Below are positions 37,681 through 46,372 of a stretch of 64,000 nt of DNA, piece by piece. The stretch spans positions 117,388 to 181,387 of the forward strand of contig JAUQWM010000015.1 of assembly GCA_030835125.1 (NCBI GenBank), in the 5' to 3' direction. This DNA comes from Gemmatimonadaceae bacterium. GTDB taxonomy: Bacteria > Gemmatimonadota > Gemmatimonadetes > Gemmatimonadales > Gemmatimonadaceae. Below the pieces are notes generated by a model. It had not been told where the DNA came from, ran no database searches, and saw only the letters and a list, made by a program, of their open reading frames with translations. The stretch's first letter is position 1. Every line of letters starts with the position of its first letter. The translations under genes and the position numbers were made by a program.

Positions 37681-39291
37681 GTGCCACTGATTCCCCCCAA
37701 CGACATCGTCCGCCCAGCCATCTCCCCCATCAATGGGGCTCGAGCCCGGACGCCGGTGGTCGTCGCCTTCGGCATCGCGATAGTGGTCGTCATGCTCGCG
37801 ACGCGCCAGGGTATCGGCGTCACGCCGGATTCCACGCAGTACCTCTCCGCGGCGACCAACCTGCTGGACGGAAACGGACTCCGCGTCCATTGGTGGGATG
37901 CCGGCACGCAGCCGCTCACGCACTTCCCGCCGGGCTATGCCCTGGTGCTGGGCGCACTGATGCGGCTGGGCGCATTGCCGGAGGCGGCGGCGCTCTGGGT
38001 GAATGCCCTCGCCTTGCTGGCGACGACGTTGCTGGCGTTCACCCTCGGGCGGCTTGCGGGTGGATCCCGGATCGCCGGTATCGCCGGAGCGTTCGCGGTC
38101 GCCCTGTCCCGGGACGTCCTGGCGGCACATGCCATGATGTGGTCGGAGCCGTTGTTCATCGCCCTCTCCCTCGGGGCGCTGCTGGCCACCGTACGGGCCA
38201 TCGCGTACGACTCCGTCCGCTACGCGGTCCTGGCGGGCCTGCTGGCGGGGTTCGCCGGCGTCGCTCGTTATGTAGCGCCGGCGCTCATCGGCGCCTGCGG
38301 ACTTTCCCTGCTCGTCCTCGGGAGCCGACCCGTGCGCCGGCGCATATCGCGCGCGCTGGCCTTCTCGGTCACGGCGTCGATTCCCCTGGGGGCCGTGCTC
38401 AGGCGGAACGCCACGGTCTCGATCTCCGCGACCAACCGGGACCCTGCCTTCCACCCGCTGGGGGCACCCGAACTCCTGGAGGCAGCGCGGACCGCGTACC
38501 ACTGGCTCGTGCCGATGCACGGGCCGTGGTGGATCGAGTTGATCGCGGTGATCGCGATCGGAGCGACGGCCGCGTGGCTCGCGCTCGCAACATGGCGATC
38601 CCGGCGCGCGGGGGTGATTGCTCCGCACATCGCGGCCGCCGGACACCCCATGACAGTCCTCGGGATCTTCGTGGCCTCGTACCTGGGCTTCCTGGCGTTG
38701 ACGATAACATTCGCCGATGCGCAGACCGCCCTGAACGCGCGGCTGTTGGCACCGGTCGTGCCGGTCCTGTTGCTCCTGCTGGTGGCCCTCCTCATCCGGG
38801 CCGCTTCGCGGCCACGGTTGCGCACGCCGGTCCTGGCGACGTCCGCCGCACTCACGCTGTCGGCGGTGGCATCAACCGCCACCTGGCTGCTCCACGCTCG
38901 GCGTGACGGCCTGGCGTACAATGCCGTTGCCTGGAAGGCGTCGCCGGTGGTGCAGGCGATCGCGTCGCTGCCGACGGATGCCGTCGTTTACTCGAATCAC
39001 CCCGGCGCCATCCTCTACCTGACGGGCAGGGAAGCGCTTGGAATCCCCCGAGAGTTCAATCCCAACTCGAGAAAGCCGTACCCGGACTTCGTGGACCGCA
39101 TGCGCGCAGCCTGCGCGGCGGCCGCGGGGGGCGAAGTGTTCTACGCGCACTTCAATGAGGAGACCGCGAACGCTTTCCTGCCGACGCTCGCCGAGGCGCG
39201 TTCGTACTGGCACTCTGCACCGCGGGTGGTCGCCCCCGATGGTGTCCTCGACTCGCTCCCGCGCGACTGCATGGATCGCAGCGGGCAGTGA
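37681..39291 (+). CDS. GT-C fold membrane glycosyltransferase-like protein (ArnT/PMT_2-like)
   Basis: 536 residues from GTG 37681. About ten membrane helices. After the first helix comes GVTPDSTQYLSAATNLLDG, the position of the catalytic acidic motif of lipid-linked GT-C enzymes, then THFPPGYALVLGALMRLG, typical of the ArnT/PMT_2 superfamily. The C-terminal soluble part (about 430-536) is periplasmic. Donor and acceptor cannot be told. It lies downstream of an intrinsic terminator, so it is probably transcribed separately from the pil genes. Confidence 0.8.
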   Translation: MPLIPPNDIVRPAISPINGARARTPVVVAFGIAIVVVMLATRQGIGVTPDSTQYLSAATNLLDGNGLRVHWWDAGTQPLTHFPPGYALVLGALMRLGALPEAAALWVNALALLATTLLAFTLGRLAGGSRIAGIAGAFAVALSRDVLAAHAMMWSEPLFIALSLGALLATVRAIAYDSVRYAVLAGLLAGFAGVARYVAPALIGACGLSLLVLGSRPVRRRISRALAFSVTASIPLGAVLRRNATVSISATNRDPAFHPLGAPELLEAARTAYHWLVPMHGPWWIELIAVIAIGATAAWLALATWRSRRAGVIAPHIAAAGHPMTVLGIFVASYLGFLALTITFADAQTALNARLLAPVVPVLLLLLVALLIRAASRPRLRTPVLATSAALTLSAVASTATWLLHARRDGLAYNAVAWKASPVVQAIASLPTDAVVYSNHPGAILYLTGREALGIPREFNPNSRKPYPDFVDRMRAACAAAAGGEVFYAHFNEETANAFLPTLAEARSYWHSAPRVVAPDGVLDSLPRDCMDRSGQ

Positions 39292-39333
39292 GAACCGACT
39301 CACGGTCTCACTGCCCTCTCCGGAAGCATCCGC

Positions 39334-42078
39334 CTATCGCGGCACCCAGAAGCTCGCTTTCACGAGGAAGACGTTGTCCGGCACGTTCTCGAACATCCCG
39401 CCGAAGTCCCGGCTGAACCGGAAGTCGCCCTGGGCCAGTGAAGCGGAACGCGAGTGCGCCCACGCGACGTACATCACGGACCCGGGACGAAACTCCCAGC
39501 GAAAGACCGCGTTGCCGCGCAGCGAGCGGAAATTGAAGTCAGGATTCGCGAACTGCATGACCGATGCCGGCCCGTTGCCGTCCGGGTCGATCTCGACCGT
39601 CGACGGGTCGCCGGGGTGCTCGCCCGGGAGTTCCGCGACCGAGCCGCGGTCGCGGCCGAACACCGACACCGTGCCCTGCCGCGGCGCGTCGAACTCCTTG
39701 TAATCGAAGTAGTCGCCGCTGGCGAGGAGGGGCTGGGCGAACAGCTCGAACGACGTCGTTGGCGAGAAGGTCCAGCTGAGTCGTGTCTCGAGGCTCAGCT
39801 GCTTCTGGTCGATCGAGGACACGACGTAGCGCGACCCGTAGAACGCGGCGTTGGTCGGGTCCGCGAACCGCCGGACATACTGGAGCATGGAGCGGGAGTC
39901 GTTCCAGTTCGGCCCCAGGGAGACCGTGGCGTTAGGCGCCGGGCGATAGGTGATGGACGCGCCGATGGACCTGCCCCAGCCCCCGAGGTCGTTCCTGGCG
40001 TACTCCCCGAAGCCGTTGACGCTCACCGCGCCCCGCGAATCGCTCCCGAAGTTGCTGCCCAGCACGTTGACGCCCGGCTTCTCGACCACCGGTCCGCCGC
40101 GCAGCAGCCGATCGTCGAGCAGGTCGGGCCGCCGGATGACGAACAGGTTGAAGTTCCAGAAGTTGCGCGCGGTCCCGCCGATGAATGCATGGAACTGCCG
40201 GTCGGTCAGGTCGCCGTCGAAGTTCTGCTGTTCCTGCCCGCCGACGATGATGCTCAGGTCACGGTACCACCGGGTCGGCTTCGACCAGTACCGGAAGACG
40301 TTCGCGTTGTACCAGACGTAGTCGGCCCGGGTGAGGAAGGCGAGGTCGTTGGACTCGAAGCCGGGCGTGCGCGCGTTGACGGCGGTCTCCCAGAGCCAGT
40401 TGCCGGCGTCCTTGCCGAGCCTGAGGTAGGCGCCGGCACCGCGCATCGACGTGGCGGCGGGATCGAGCGCGTTGGTCAGGAACCCGTTGCTCCCCGGCTT
40501 CCGGTCCGGCCGCTGGAAGTAGCGCGCCGAGGACTGCTGGCGCGTGGAGATGACCGCGGGGTCGCCGGCGATACTGGTGATCGCGAAGTTGCCGGTCAGC
40601 GAGTACGCGCGCTCCTTGAACGTGTACCGCACGTCCGTCCCGACCAGCTCCGCATGTGTCGTCAGGCGGGGACGGAACTCGGGTTCCATGTCGCGGAGCA
40701 CCGACGTCGCGATGCCGCCGATCACCAGGTTCCCCCGCATCAGGTCCTTCTTCACGCGACCGACGAAGTAGTTGGTCAGCGGCTCGACCACCTGGTCCAG
40801 GTCCGAGCCTGACGAGGGCCGCACGCGCGCCCGCTCGCGGCTGGTGACGGCGTTGAGCAGGCCGATCGTCAGGCCATTGCCCGTCCGGCCGGTGATCTTG
40901 GCGGCACCGAGGATGGCGGTCGCCTCGGGGACGTCGGCGTACTCTCCCGCGTCGTGGGCCAGGTCCGCGCCCTGCGGCGAGCGCCCGATGCGTCGCGAAT
41001 AGAACGCGCTCAGCGAGGACACATTACTGCAGAAATAGCAGTTGAACCCGCCATACCCGAACACGCCGCTGCTGGCGATGAAGAACGGGCGCTTCTCCGG
41101 GAACGACGTCTCGAACGCGGTCAGGTTGACCACCGCGGGATCCGCCTCCACCTGCCCGAAGTCGGGGTTGAACGTCGCGTCGAGCGTGAAGTTGGAGCTG
41201 AGGTTGTACTTGAGGTCCAGCCCGAGGCGCGCCGACTGCACGTTGCCCCCGTTGAACGGGTCTGCCGAGGGCACGCTCAGGTTCTGGGTCTTGGCCGCGA
41301 CGTACGGGAGCAGCTCCAGCTGGCGCCCGGCGGCTCCACCCAGTTCGAGGCCCTCGAGGTGCCCGAATCGGGCCGGCCCGCCCGACTCGTTCTTCCGCCA
41401 GAACGCCCACTGGTCCAGTTCATTGCGACGATGGATCCACCGCCGCAGCTGCAATCCCCACGTCTGGGACGTGGCTCCTGAGAACCGCAGCTGCGACAGC
41501 GGAATCCGGATCTCGGCGGTCCAGCCTTCATCGTCGATCTGGGTCACCGCTTCCCAGATCGGGTCCCAGCCCTCGTCGCAACACGACGTGCCGATGCCCA
41601 GCATGTCGAACTTCGAGCCGGAAGGGTTCACCTGGAAGAAGGCGCGGCCCAGGTGGTCATGAAATCCATCGATGACGATCTCGAGAAAGTCGGAGTTGAA
41701 CGAGGCATCGCGCCTGACGAGCGAGGTGCGCACGCCGGCGCGCCCCTCGGTGTCGTGCATGCGCGCGCCCACGTACAGGGCCCCGTCGTCGAACAGGAAC
41801 CGCACCTCGGTGCGCTGCGAAGCCGGTTGGCCCTCGGTCGGGTCGACCTGGGTGAAGTCGGTGACCGGCGTGGTCGCCTGCCAGGCCTCATCGTCGAGCC
41901 GACCATCGAGCGCCAGCGGCGCGCGTGCCCGGGCGGCGCGTGCAGAGGGCACCGCGACGGCGTGTCCGTGGGACGCGCCGTTCGACGCGTTGGCGGCGGG
42001 CCCCTGCGCGCCGGCGGGCAAGCCGCTGGCGACGACAAGGGTCAGGACGGAAAGAAGGCTGACGGAGCCGGATCGCAT
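39334..42078 (-). CDS. DUF5916 outer-membrane protein with CBM9-like N-terminal domain
   Basis: 914 residues. Signal peptide 1-25 (GLPAGAQG). Residues about 50-230 (LDGRLDDEAWQATTPVTDFTQVDPTEGQ, FLEIVIDGFHDHLGRAFFQVNPSG) match the CBM9-like domain found before DUF5916. The rest, starting near FNPDFGQVEADPAVVNLTAFETSFPEKRPFF, is the DUF5916 barrel-like region. The last residues are strand-like but end in Arg rather than Phe. The role of the family is unknown; envelope location and possible carbohydrate binding are inferred. Confidence 0.9.
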   Translation of the reverse strand: MRSGSVSLLSVLTLVVASGLPAGAQGPAANASNGASHGHAVAVPSARAARARAPLALDGRLDDEAWQATTPVTDFTQVDPTEGQPASQRTEVRFLFDDGALYVGARMHDTEGRAGVRTSLVRRDASFNSDFLEIVIDGFHDHLGRAFFQVNPSGSKFDMLGIGTSCCDEGWDPIWEAVTQIDDEGWTAEIRIPLSQLRFSGATSQTWGLQLRRWIHRRNELDQWAFWRKNESGGPARFGHLEGLELGGAAGRQLELLPYVAAKTQNLSVPSADPFNGGNVQSARLGLDLKYNLSSNFTLDATFNPDFGQVEADPAVVNLTAFETSFPEKRPFFIASSGVFGYGGFNCYFCSNVSSLSAFYSRRIGRSPQGADLAHDAGEYADVPEATAILGAAKITGRTGNGLTIGLLNAVTSRERARVRPSSGSDLDQVVEPLTNYFVGRVKKDLMRGNLVIGGIATSVLRDMEPEFRPRLTTHAELVGTDVRYTFKERAYSLTGNFAITSIAGDPAVISTRQQSSARYFQRPDRKPGSNGFLTNALDPAATSMRGAGAYLRLGKDAGNWLWETAVNARTPGFESNDLAFLTRADYVWYNANVFRYWSKPTRWYRDLSIIVGGQEQQNFDGDLTDRQFHAFIGGTARNFWNFNLFVIRRPDLLDDRLLRGGPVVEKPGVNVLGSNFGSDSRGAVSVNGFGEYARNDLGGWGRSIGASITYRPAPNATVSLGPNWNDSRSMLQYVRRFADPTNAAFYGSRYVVSSIDQKQLSLETRLSWTFSPTTSFELFAQPLLASGDYFDYKEFDAPRQGTVSVFGRDRGSVAELPGEHPGDPSTVEIDPDGNGPASVMQFANPDFNFRSLRGNAVFRWEFRPGSVMYVAWAHSRSASLAQGDFRFSRDFGGMFENVPDNVFLVKASFWVPR

Positions 42079-42300
42079 CGCTTTCGAGGGGAGTGAGACC
42101 GGGGACGGTTCGCGACTGCACCAACAATGGATGGGTTGACGATCGAAATGGTTGGGTGCTGGGACAGCCCGCCTTGCTCCGGATGCAGGCCGTCCATCGT
42201 GCCGCCAATCAGACTACGACCCGCCGATCACAGGGTGCCGGACCCAGGTGGGCCGAGGTAACCTTGGACGCGTCGCCCGATCACGTTCCCCGCCACGCAA
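42079..42300. promoter_or_regulatory. Divergent intergenic region between the DUF5916 gene and the antiporter
   Basis: 222 bp that must hold two promoters. A TTGACG lies near 42135, but I could not pair it with a convincing -10 box. No heptad array is present. Confidence 0.35.
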
Positions 42301-43539
42301 ATGGCCGAGATCCCACGCGAACTGCAGTACGTCCTGCTCCTCTTCGGCCTGCTGGTCCTGCCGAAGATGCTGCAGCGGTTTCGCGTGCCGTCCGCGATCA
42401 CCCAGCTGCTGCTTGGCATCGCCTTCGGGGCGGGACTCGGGATCTTCCAGCACGATGAGACCGTCCATCTCCTCTCGACCTTCGGGATCGCGGCGCTCTT
42501 CCTGTTCGCCGGACTGGATGTCGACCTCGACGGACTCCGGAGCGGGGCGCGCATCCTCGTCGAGCACCTGGTCATCGTCGCCCTCACGCTCGCCGTGGCC
42601 GCCGTCCTCGTCACTCAGGCCGCGCCCATCGGCTGGCGGGCTTCGGTGCTCGTCGCGCTGGCCATCGTGACGCCGTCCACCGGCTTCATCCTCGAATCGC
42701 TGTCGTCCCTCGGCGTCTCCGCCGAGGAGTCGTATTGGATCAGGACGAAGGCCATCGCGTCCGAACTGCTGGCGCTGGGCGTCCTCTTCGTCACGCTGCA
42801 GTCGACTTCGGCGGCACGCCTGGGCCTGTCTGCCGTCGCCATGCTCGCCATGGCGGCGTTCCTGCCGGTCCTCCTCCGCTTCCTCGCGGATGGGGTCTCG
42901 CGTCACGCGCCGAACTCGGAGTTCGCCTTCCTGCTCATTGTCGCGGTCATCTTCGCGTACGCAACGCGACAGCTCGGGGTGTACTACCTCGTTGGCGCGT
43001 TCCTGGTGGGCATCACGGCGAGGAGGCTGCGCGAGCAACTCCCGCGACTTGCTTCCGACAAGAACCTGCACGCGGTCGAGGTCTTCGCCTCCTTCTTTGT
43101 CCCGTTCTACTTCTTCAGCGCCGGCCTCGAGATCAACCGGGCCGCGCTGTCGGGATCGGCGTTGCTGCTGGGTCTGGGGTTGGCCGCGATCTCCATTCCC
43201 CTGCGGGTTGTGCTCGTCATCGCGCAGAGGCGGCTGCGGCTGTCGGAGCCGTGGCGCCAGGGCAGCCGGGTGGCCGTGCCGCTCATCCCGACCCTGGTGT
43301 TCACGCTGGTGCTCGCCGGAATCCTGCGTGATCGGTTTGCGATCAGCGACACGCTTTTCGGCGGCCTGGTGGCGTATGCTGCCCTGACCACCATCTTCCC
43401 GGCCATGGTGTTGCGCGCGCCACGCGGAGCGTTCGAGATAGACCAGGAGGTGGTCCTGGCAGGCGCAGGTCCCGCGGTGGTCCCATCGGCACCCGGCATC
43501 AGGCCGGCGTCCGCTCCGGCGAGGGAGCCCTCGCCGTGA
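42301..43539 (+). CDS. CPA2-family cation/proton antiporter
   Basis: 412 residues, 11-12 membrane helices, no TrkA-N domain. The order is typical of Kef/NhaA-like CPA2 transporters: LPKMLQRFRVPSAITQLLLGIAFG, LFLFAGLDVDLDGLR, ALAIVTPSTGFILESL, and FASFFVPFYFFSAGLEIN near residue 265. It exchanges Na+ or K+ for protons at the inner membrane; the ion is not certain. The stop overlaps the start of the dimethylargininase gene (GTGA). Confidence 0.88.
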   Translation: MAEIPRELQYVLLLFGLLVLPKMLQRFRVPSAITQLLLGIAFGAGLGIFQHDETVHLLSTFGIAALFLFAGLDVDLDGLRSGARILVEHLVIVALTLAVAAVLVTQAAPIGWRASVLVALAIVTPSTGFILESLSSLGVSAEESYWIRTKAIASELLALGVLFVTLQSTSAARLGLSAVAMLAMAAFLPVLLRFLADGVSRHAPNSEFAFLLIVAVIFAYATRQLGVYYLVGAFLVGITARRLREQLPRLASDKNLHAVEVFASFFVPFYFFSAGLEINRAALSGSALLLGLGLAAISIPLRVVLVIAQRRLRLSEPWRQGSRVAVPLIPTLVFTLVLAGILRDRFAISDTLFGGLVAYAALTTIFPAMVLRAPRGAFEIDQEVVLAGAGPAVVPSAPGIRPASAPAREPSP

Positions 43540-44303
43540 TCGCGTGGACGAGGCAGGTCCCCGAGGCGATCACGCGATGCGAACTCACCCACCTGGAGCG
43601 GGAACCGATCAACCTCGCGCGCGCACGCGTGGAGCACGGGCTGTACGAGGCCGCCCTCGCCTCGTGCGGGGTGGACATCAGGCACTTGCCCCCGCGCGAC
43701 GACCTTCCCGACTCGGTGTTCGTCGAGGATACCGCGGTCGTCCTGGACGAGGTGGCCGTGCTGACCCGCCCCGGGGCCGCCAGCCGCCGGGACGAGGTCC
43801 CCTCGGTCCGGGATGCCCTCGCCGCCCATCGGGCCCTGCGATCGATCGAGGGGCCGGGAACGCTGGATGGCGGTGACGTCCTCGTCCTGGAGCGCGATAT
43901 CGTCGTGGGCCTCACCCCGCGCACCAACCTCACGGGCATCCGGCAGTTGCGTGAGCACCTGGCGCCCTTTGGCTACACGGTGACCCCGGTGCCGGTGCGC
44001 GGCTGTCTCCACCTCAAGTCGGCCGCCACGCGCGCCGGTCCACGGCTGGTGGTGGTGAACCCGTCGTGGGTGGATCCCGCCGCCTTCCCCGGCTGGGAGA
44101 CCGTGCCCGTGGACCCGCGAGAACCGTTTGCGGCGAACGTGCTCTGGCTGGGCGGGTCGATGATTGTCGCCGAGTCGTTCGCCCGGACGAATGGAATGCT
44201 GTCGCGGGTCACGGAGAGCCGGCTGGTCCCCGTGCCCGCGAGCGAGCTCGCCAAGGCGGAAGGCGGGGTGACGTGCTGCAGTATCGTCCTGCGTGACTCG
44301 TGA
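43536..44303 (+). CDS. Dimethylarginine dimethylaminohydrolase (DDAH-like)
   Basis: 255 residues from GTG 43536. Guanidine-group hydrolase motifs are present: LPDSVFVEDTAVV, GPGTLDGGDVL (acid residues of the site), GCLHLKSAA (catalytic His) and EGGVTCCSIVL (catalytic Cys near the C-terminus). Such enzymes convert methylarginine to citrulline and dimethylamine; arginine-deiminase-like relatives exist. The gene overlaps the antiporter by 4 bp. Its last codons (cgt gac tcg tga) lie inside a GTGACTC heptad array, so the stop codon is part of the repeat. Confidence 0.9.
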   Translation: MIAWTRQVPEAITRCELTHLEREPINLARARVEHGLYEAALASCGVDIRHLPPRDDLPDSVFVEDTAVVLDEVAVLTRPGAASRRDEVPSVRDALAAHRALRSIEGPGTLDGGDVLVLERDIVVGLTPRTNLTGIRQLREHLAPFGYTVTPVPVRGCLHLKSAATRAGPRLVVVNPSWVDPAAFPGWETVPVDPREPFAANVLWLGGSMIVAESFARTNGMLSRVTESRLVPVPASELAKAEGGVTCCSIVLRDS

Positions 44304-44313
44304 CTCGTGACTC
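44293..44313. repeat. GTGACTC heptad array at the DDAH stop
   Basis: Three exact GTGACTC units overlapping the DDAH stop codon, the reverse complement of the GAGTCAC family at 12286. It occupies most of the short gap to the cupredoxin gene. Confidence 0.85.
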
Positions 44314-44344
44314 GGCAATGCGGCGCTGGCAGCGCGCCTCCGGC

Positions 44345-44800
44345 CTAATCCCTCTTCTCGACCTTCACGTGCCCGATCATCCCGAGCAGGGCGTGCGGAT
44401 CACACTGGAAGTAGTAGCGGCCCTCGGGGAAATCCACCGCGATGTCATACGTCTGGCCCGGAAGCTGGAGCAGCGGGCTCGCGGTCGGCGGGCTCGAGAG
44501 CGTCCGGTTCGAGTCGGCCAGGAAATGCACGTTGTGGACGCCGGTGACCAGGGTGAAGCGCATCACGTCCCCCTGGTGCGCCTCGAACTCGGACGGCGTG
44601 AACTTGTTGACGCCCTTTTCGTCGGTGGTCATCTCGATCGTGATCACCTTCCCACCGTCGGCGGGCGTCAGTGGGCTCCCCGGTGTCACCGCCGGGGCTG
44701 CGGGCGGCGTGGTCGTGGCCGGCGTCTCCTTCTCACCGCCCCCACAGGCCGTGGTGAGCGCAATCGTGGCGACCGTCAGGCTGAGCAATGCACGCTTCAT
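44345..44800 (-). CDS. Plastocyanin-like cupredoxin lipoprotein
   Basis: 151 residues. Lipoprotein signal with Cys19 (ALTTACGGG). The mature domain has a type 1 copper site: His89 in GVHNVHF, Cys133, His136 and Met141 in FQCDPHALLGMIGH, i.e. C-x2-H-x4-M. It lies 61 bp downstream of nosY as the last gene of the nos operon direction, so it may be an electron carrier to NosZ or a periplasmic copper carrier (inference). The ATG 44800 has a GGAGA ribosome-binding site seven bases upstream. A Thr/Pro-rich linker (about 25-45) tethers it to the membrane. Confidence 0.9.
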   Translation of the reverse strand: MKRALLSLTVATIALTTACGGGEKETPATTTPPAAPAVTPGSPLTPADGGKVITIEMTTDEKGVNKFTPSEFEAHQGDVMRFTLVTGVHNVHFLADSNRTLSSPPTASPLLQLPGQTYDIAVDFPEGRYYFQCDPHALLGMIGHVKVEKRD

Positions 44801-44861
44801 ATCGGTTCTCCGTGGTAAGTCCATGTCATCGTGGTTGGATTCCCATCTTCCATCCGTTCTC

Positions 44862-45653
44862 TCAGAGATCCCTCCGCCGGAAGGCGCGGAGCGCGAACAG
44901 GCCGGGGATGAGCGCCCACAGGGCGAGCCCCGCCACGGCCATCGCGGTCCCCAGCCAGCCGCCGAGGAACCGCGCAAAGACTGCGCCGGTGTACCCCATC
45001 ATGGCCGAAACGTCGAGCCGCAGGATCAGCAGCACGCGCGCCAGGTCCACCGGGTTCAGGAACGTCAGCACCAGCAGGGGTTGCTCCAGCGGGCGGTCGG
45101 CGAAGGTCATCGTCACCCACAGGATGAACCCGTCCCAGGCCAGGGTCATCAGCCCCCACGTGCCCAGCGCGACGCCTAACGCGCGGAGCCGGTCATCGAC
45201 GATCCCGGCGATCAGGGTGGCGAGGGCGCCGAACACCGCGGTCAGGGCGACACCGGCCACCAGCATGAGCAGCAGCAGCGGCAGCGAGTCGCGCGCCACG
45301 CCGCCGTAGAGGAGCAGTGGCAGCGTCACCCCGGCCATGAACGCGGCCGAGAGGGGGAGCACCAGGCCCGCGAACAGCCCGTGGAACAGCGCATCCCGGC
45401 GGACCGGTTGCGCCAGAAGCAGCTCGGTGAATTCCCGGGACCCGTGCCAGTAGATCGTCCCGAAGACGATCGTCACCAGCGGGATGAACAGGACGACGAC
45501 GTTGAGCAGGCTGAGGAGCGCCCGCGGCGTGCTGCCGCCCAGCCGGAGCAGCAGCGTCGTCAGGACCAGGAAGAAGAGGGCGTAGGCGATCACCCACCGG
45601 TTCCTGACCACGTTCCGCAGTTCGTAGCGGACCACCTTGAGGATCGTGTTCAT
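44862..45653 (-). CDS. nosY: NosY-type ABC transporter permease
   Basis: 263 residues, six membrane helices. MNTILKVVRYELRNVVRNRWVIAYALFF is the family opening, with GSREFTELLLAQPVRR as the coupling helix region. NosY works with NosF and NosD in copper-sulfur centre assembly of NosZ. It overlaps nosF by 4 bp (ATGA). The family name rests on both sequence and the fixed nosD-nosF-nosY order. The GCCTAACGC word appears at 45175. Confidence 0.93.
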   Translation of the reverse strand: MNTILKVVRYELRNVVRNRWVIAYALFFLVLTTLLLRLGGSTPRALLSLLNVVVLFIPLVTIVFGTIYWHGSREFTELLLAQPVRRDALFHGLFAGLVLPLSAAFMAGVTLPLLLYGGVARDSLPLLLLMLVAGVALTAVFGALATLIAGIVDDRLRALGVALGTWGLMTLAWDGFILWVTMTFADRPLEQPLLVLTFLNPVDLARVLLILRLDVSAMMGYTGAVFARFLGGWLGTAMAVAGLALWALIPGLFALRAFRRRDL

Positions 45654-46372
45654 CGCGGCGGCCCCGGGGGCTGCGCGCCCATCAGGGACGCGATGGCGCG
45701 CTCCAGGCTCGATTGCCCGGTCGCCTGCAGCAGCTCGGCGCGGGACCCGTCGAAACGCACGGACCCTTCCAGCAGGAACGCGATCCGGTCGGCGATTTCG
45801 TCCAGCTCGCTGAGGACGTGCGACGTCACGATCAGGGCCCGGCCGGCATCGCGCTCGCGCCGGATCTTCTCCTTCAGGACGCCGGCGGAGATCGGGTCCA
45901 GCCCGGCGGTGGGTTCGTCGAGGATCAGCAGGTCCGGGCTGAACAGGAAGGCCATCGCGGCATTGATCCGCTGCCGGGTGCCGCCGGAGAGCACCCGCAA
46001 CGGCGCATCGAGCACCGGCCCGAGGCGGAGGGTGTCCACCAGTTCCTCGTCGCGCACCACCCCGGGGCCGCGCACGTCGCGGAGCATCGCCATGATGTCG
46101 CGGCCGGTCAGGTTCTCGGGGTACCGCGCGATCTGTGGCATGTACCCGATCTTCGCGCGGTACTTCCCGTCGTCGTCGATGAAGTTCCCGTCGACCGTGA
46201 CCTCGCCGGTGTCGGCGCGCACGAGCCCGAGGATGATGCGGTTGAACGTGGTCTTGCCCGACGCGTTCGGTCCGACGATGGCGGTGACGGACCCGCGGGC
46301 CACGTCGAGGTCCACGCCGTTGAGGACGTCCAGACGCCCGAACCGCTTGCGGATCCGTCGCGCGGAAATCAT
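45650..46372 (-). CDS. nosF: NosF-type ABC transporter ATPase
   Basis: 240 residues. Walker A GPNASGKTT at 34-42, signature LSGGTRQR, Walker B LLILDEPTAGLDP and a switch His in VTSHVL. It energises the NosFY transporter. The signature motif is a typical ABC-2 type. The gene overlaps nosD (upstream) and nosY (downstream) by 4 bp each. Confidence 0.95.
   Translation of the reverse strand: MISARRIRKRFGRLDVLNGVDLDVARGSVTAIVGPNASGKTTFNRIILGLVRADTGEVTVDGNFIDDDGKYRAKIGYMPQIARYPENLTGRDIMAMLRDVRGPGVVRDEELVDTLRLGPVLDAPLRVLSGGTRQRINAAMAFLFSPDLLILDEPTAGLDPISAGVLKEKIRRERDAGRALIVTSHVLSELDEIADRIAFLLEGSVRFDGSRAELLQATGQSSLERAIASLMGAQPPGPPR

Noticed and set aside
42135..42170. Sigma70 promoter upstream of the CPA2 antiporter
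   Set aside because: A TTGACG hexamer exists, but no TATAAT-like element lies 16-18 bases downstream.
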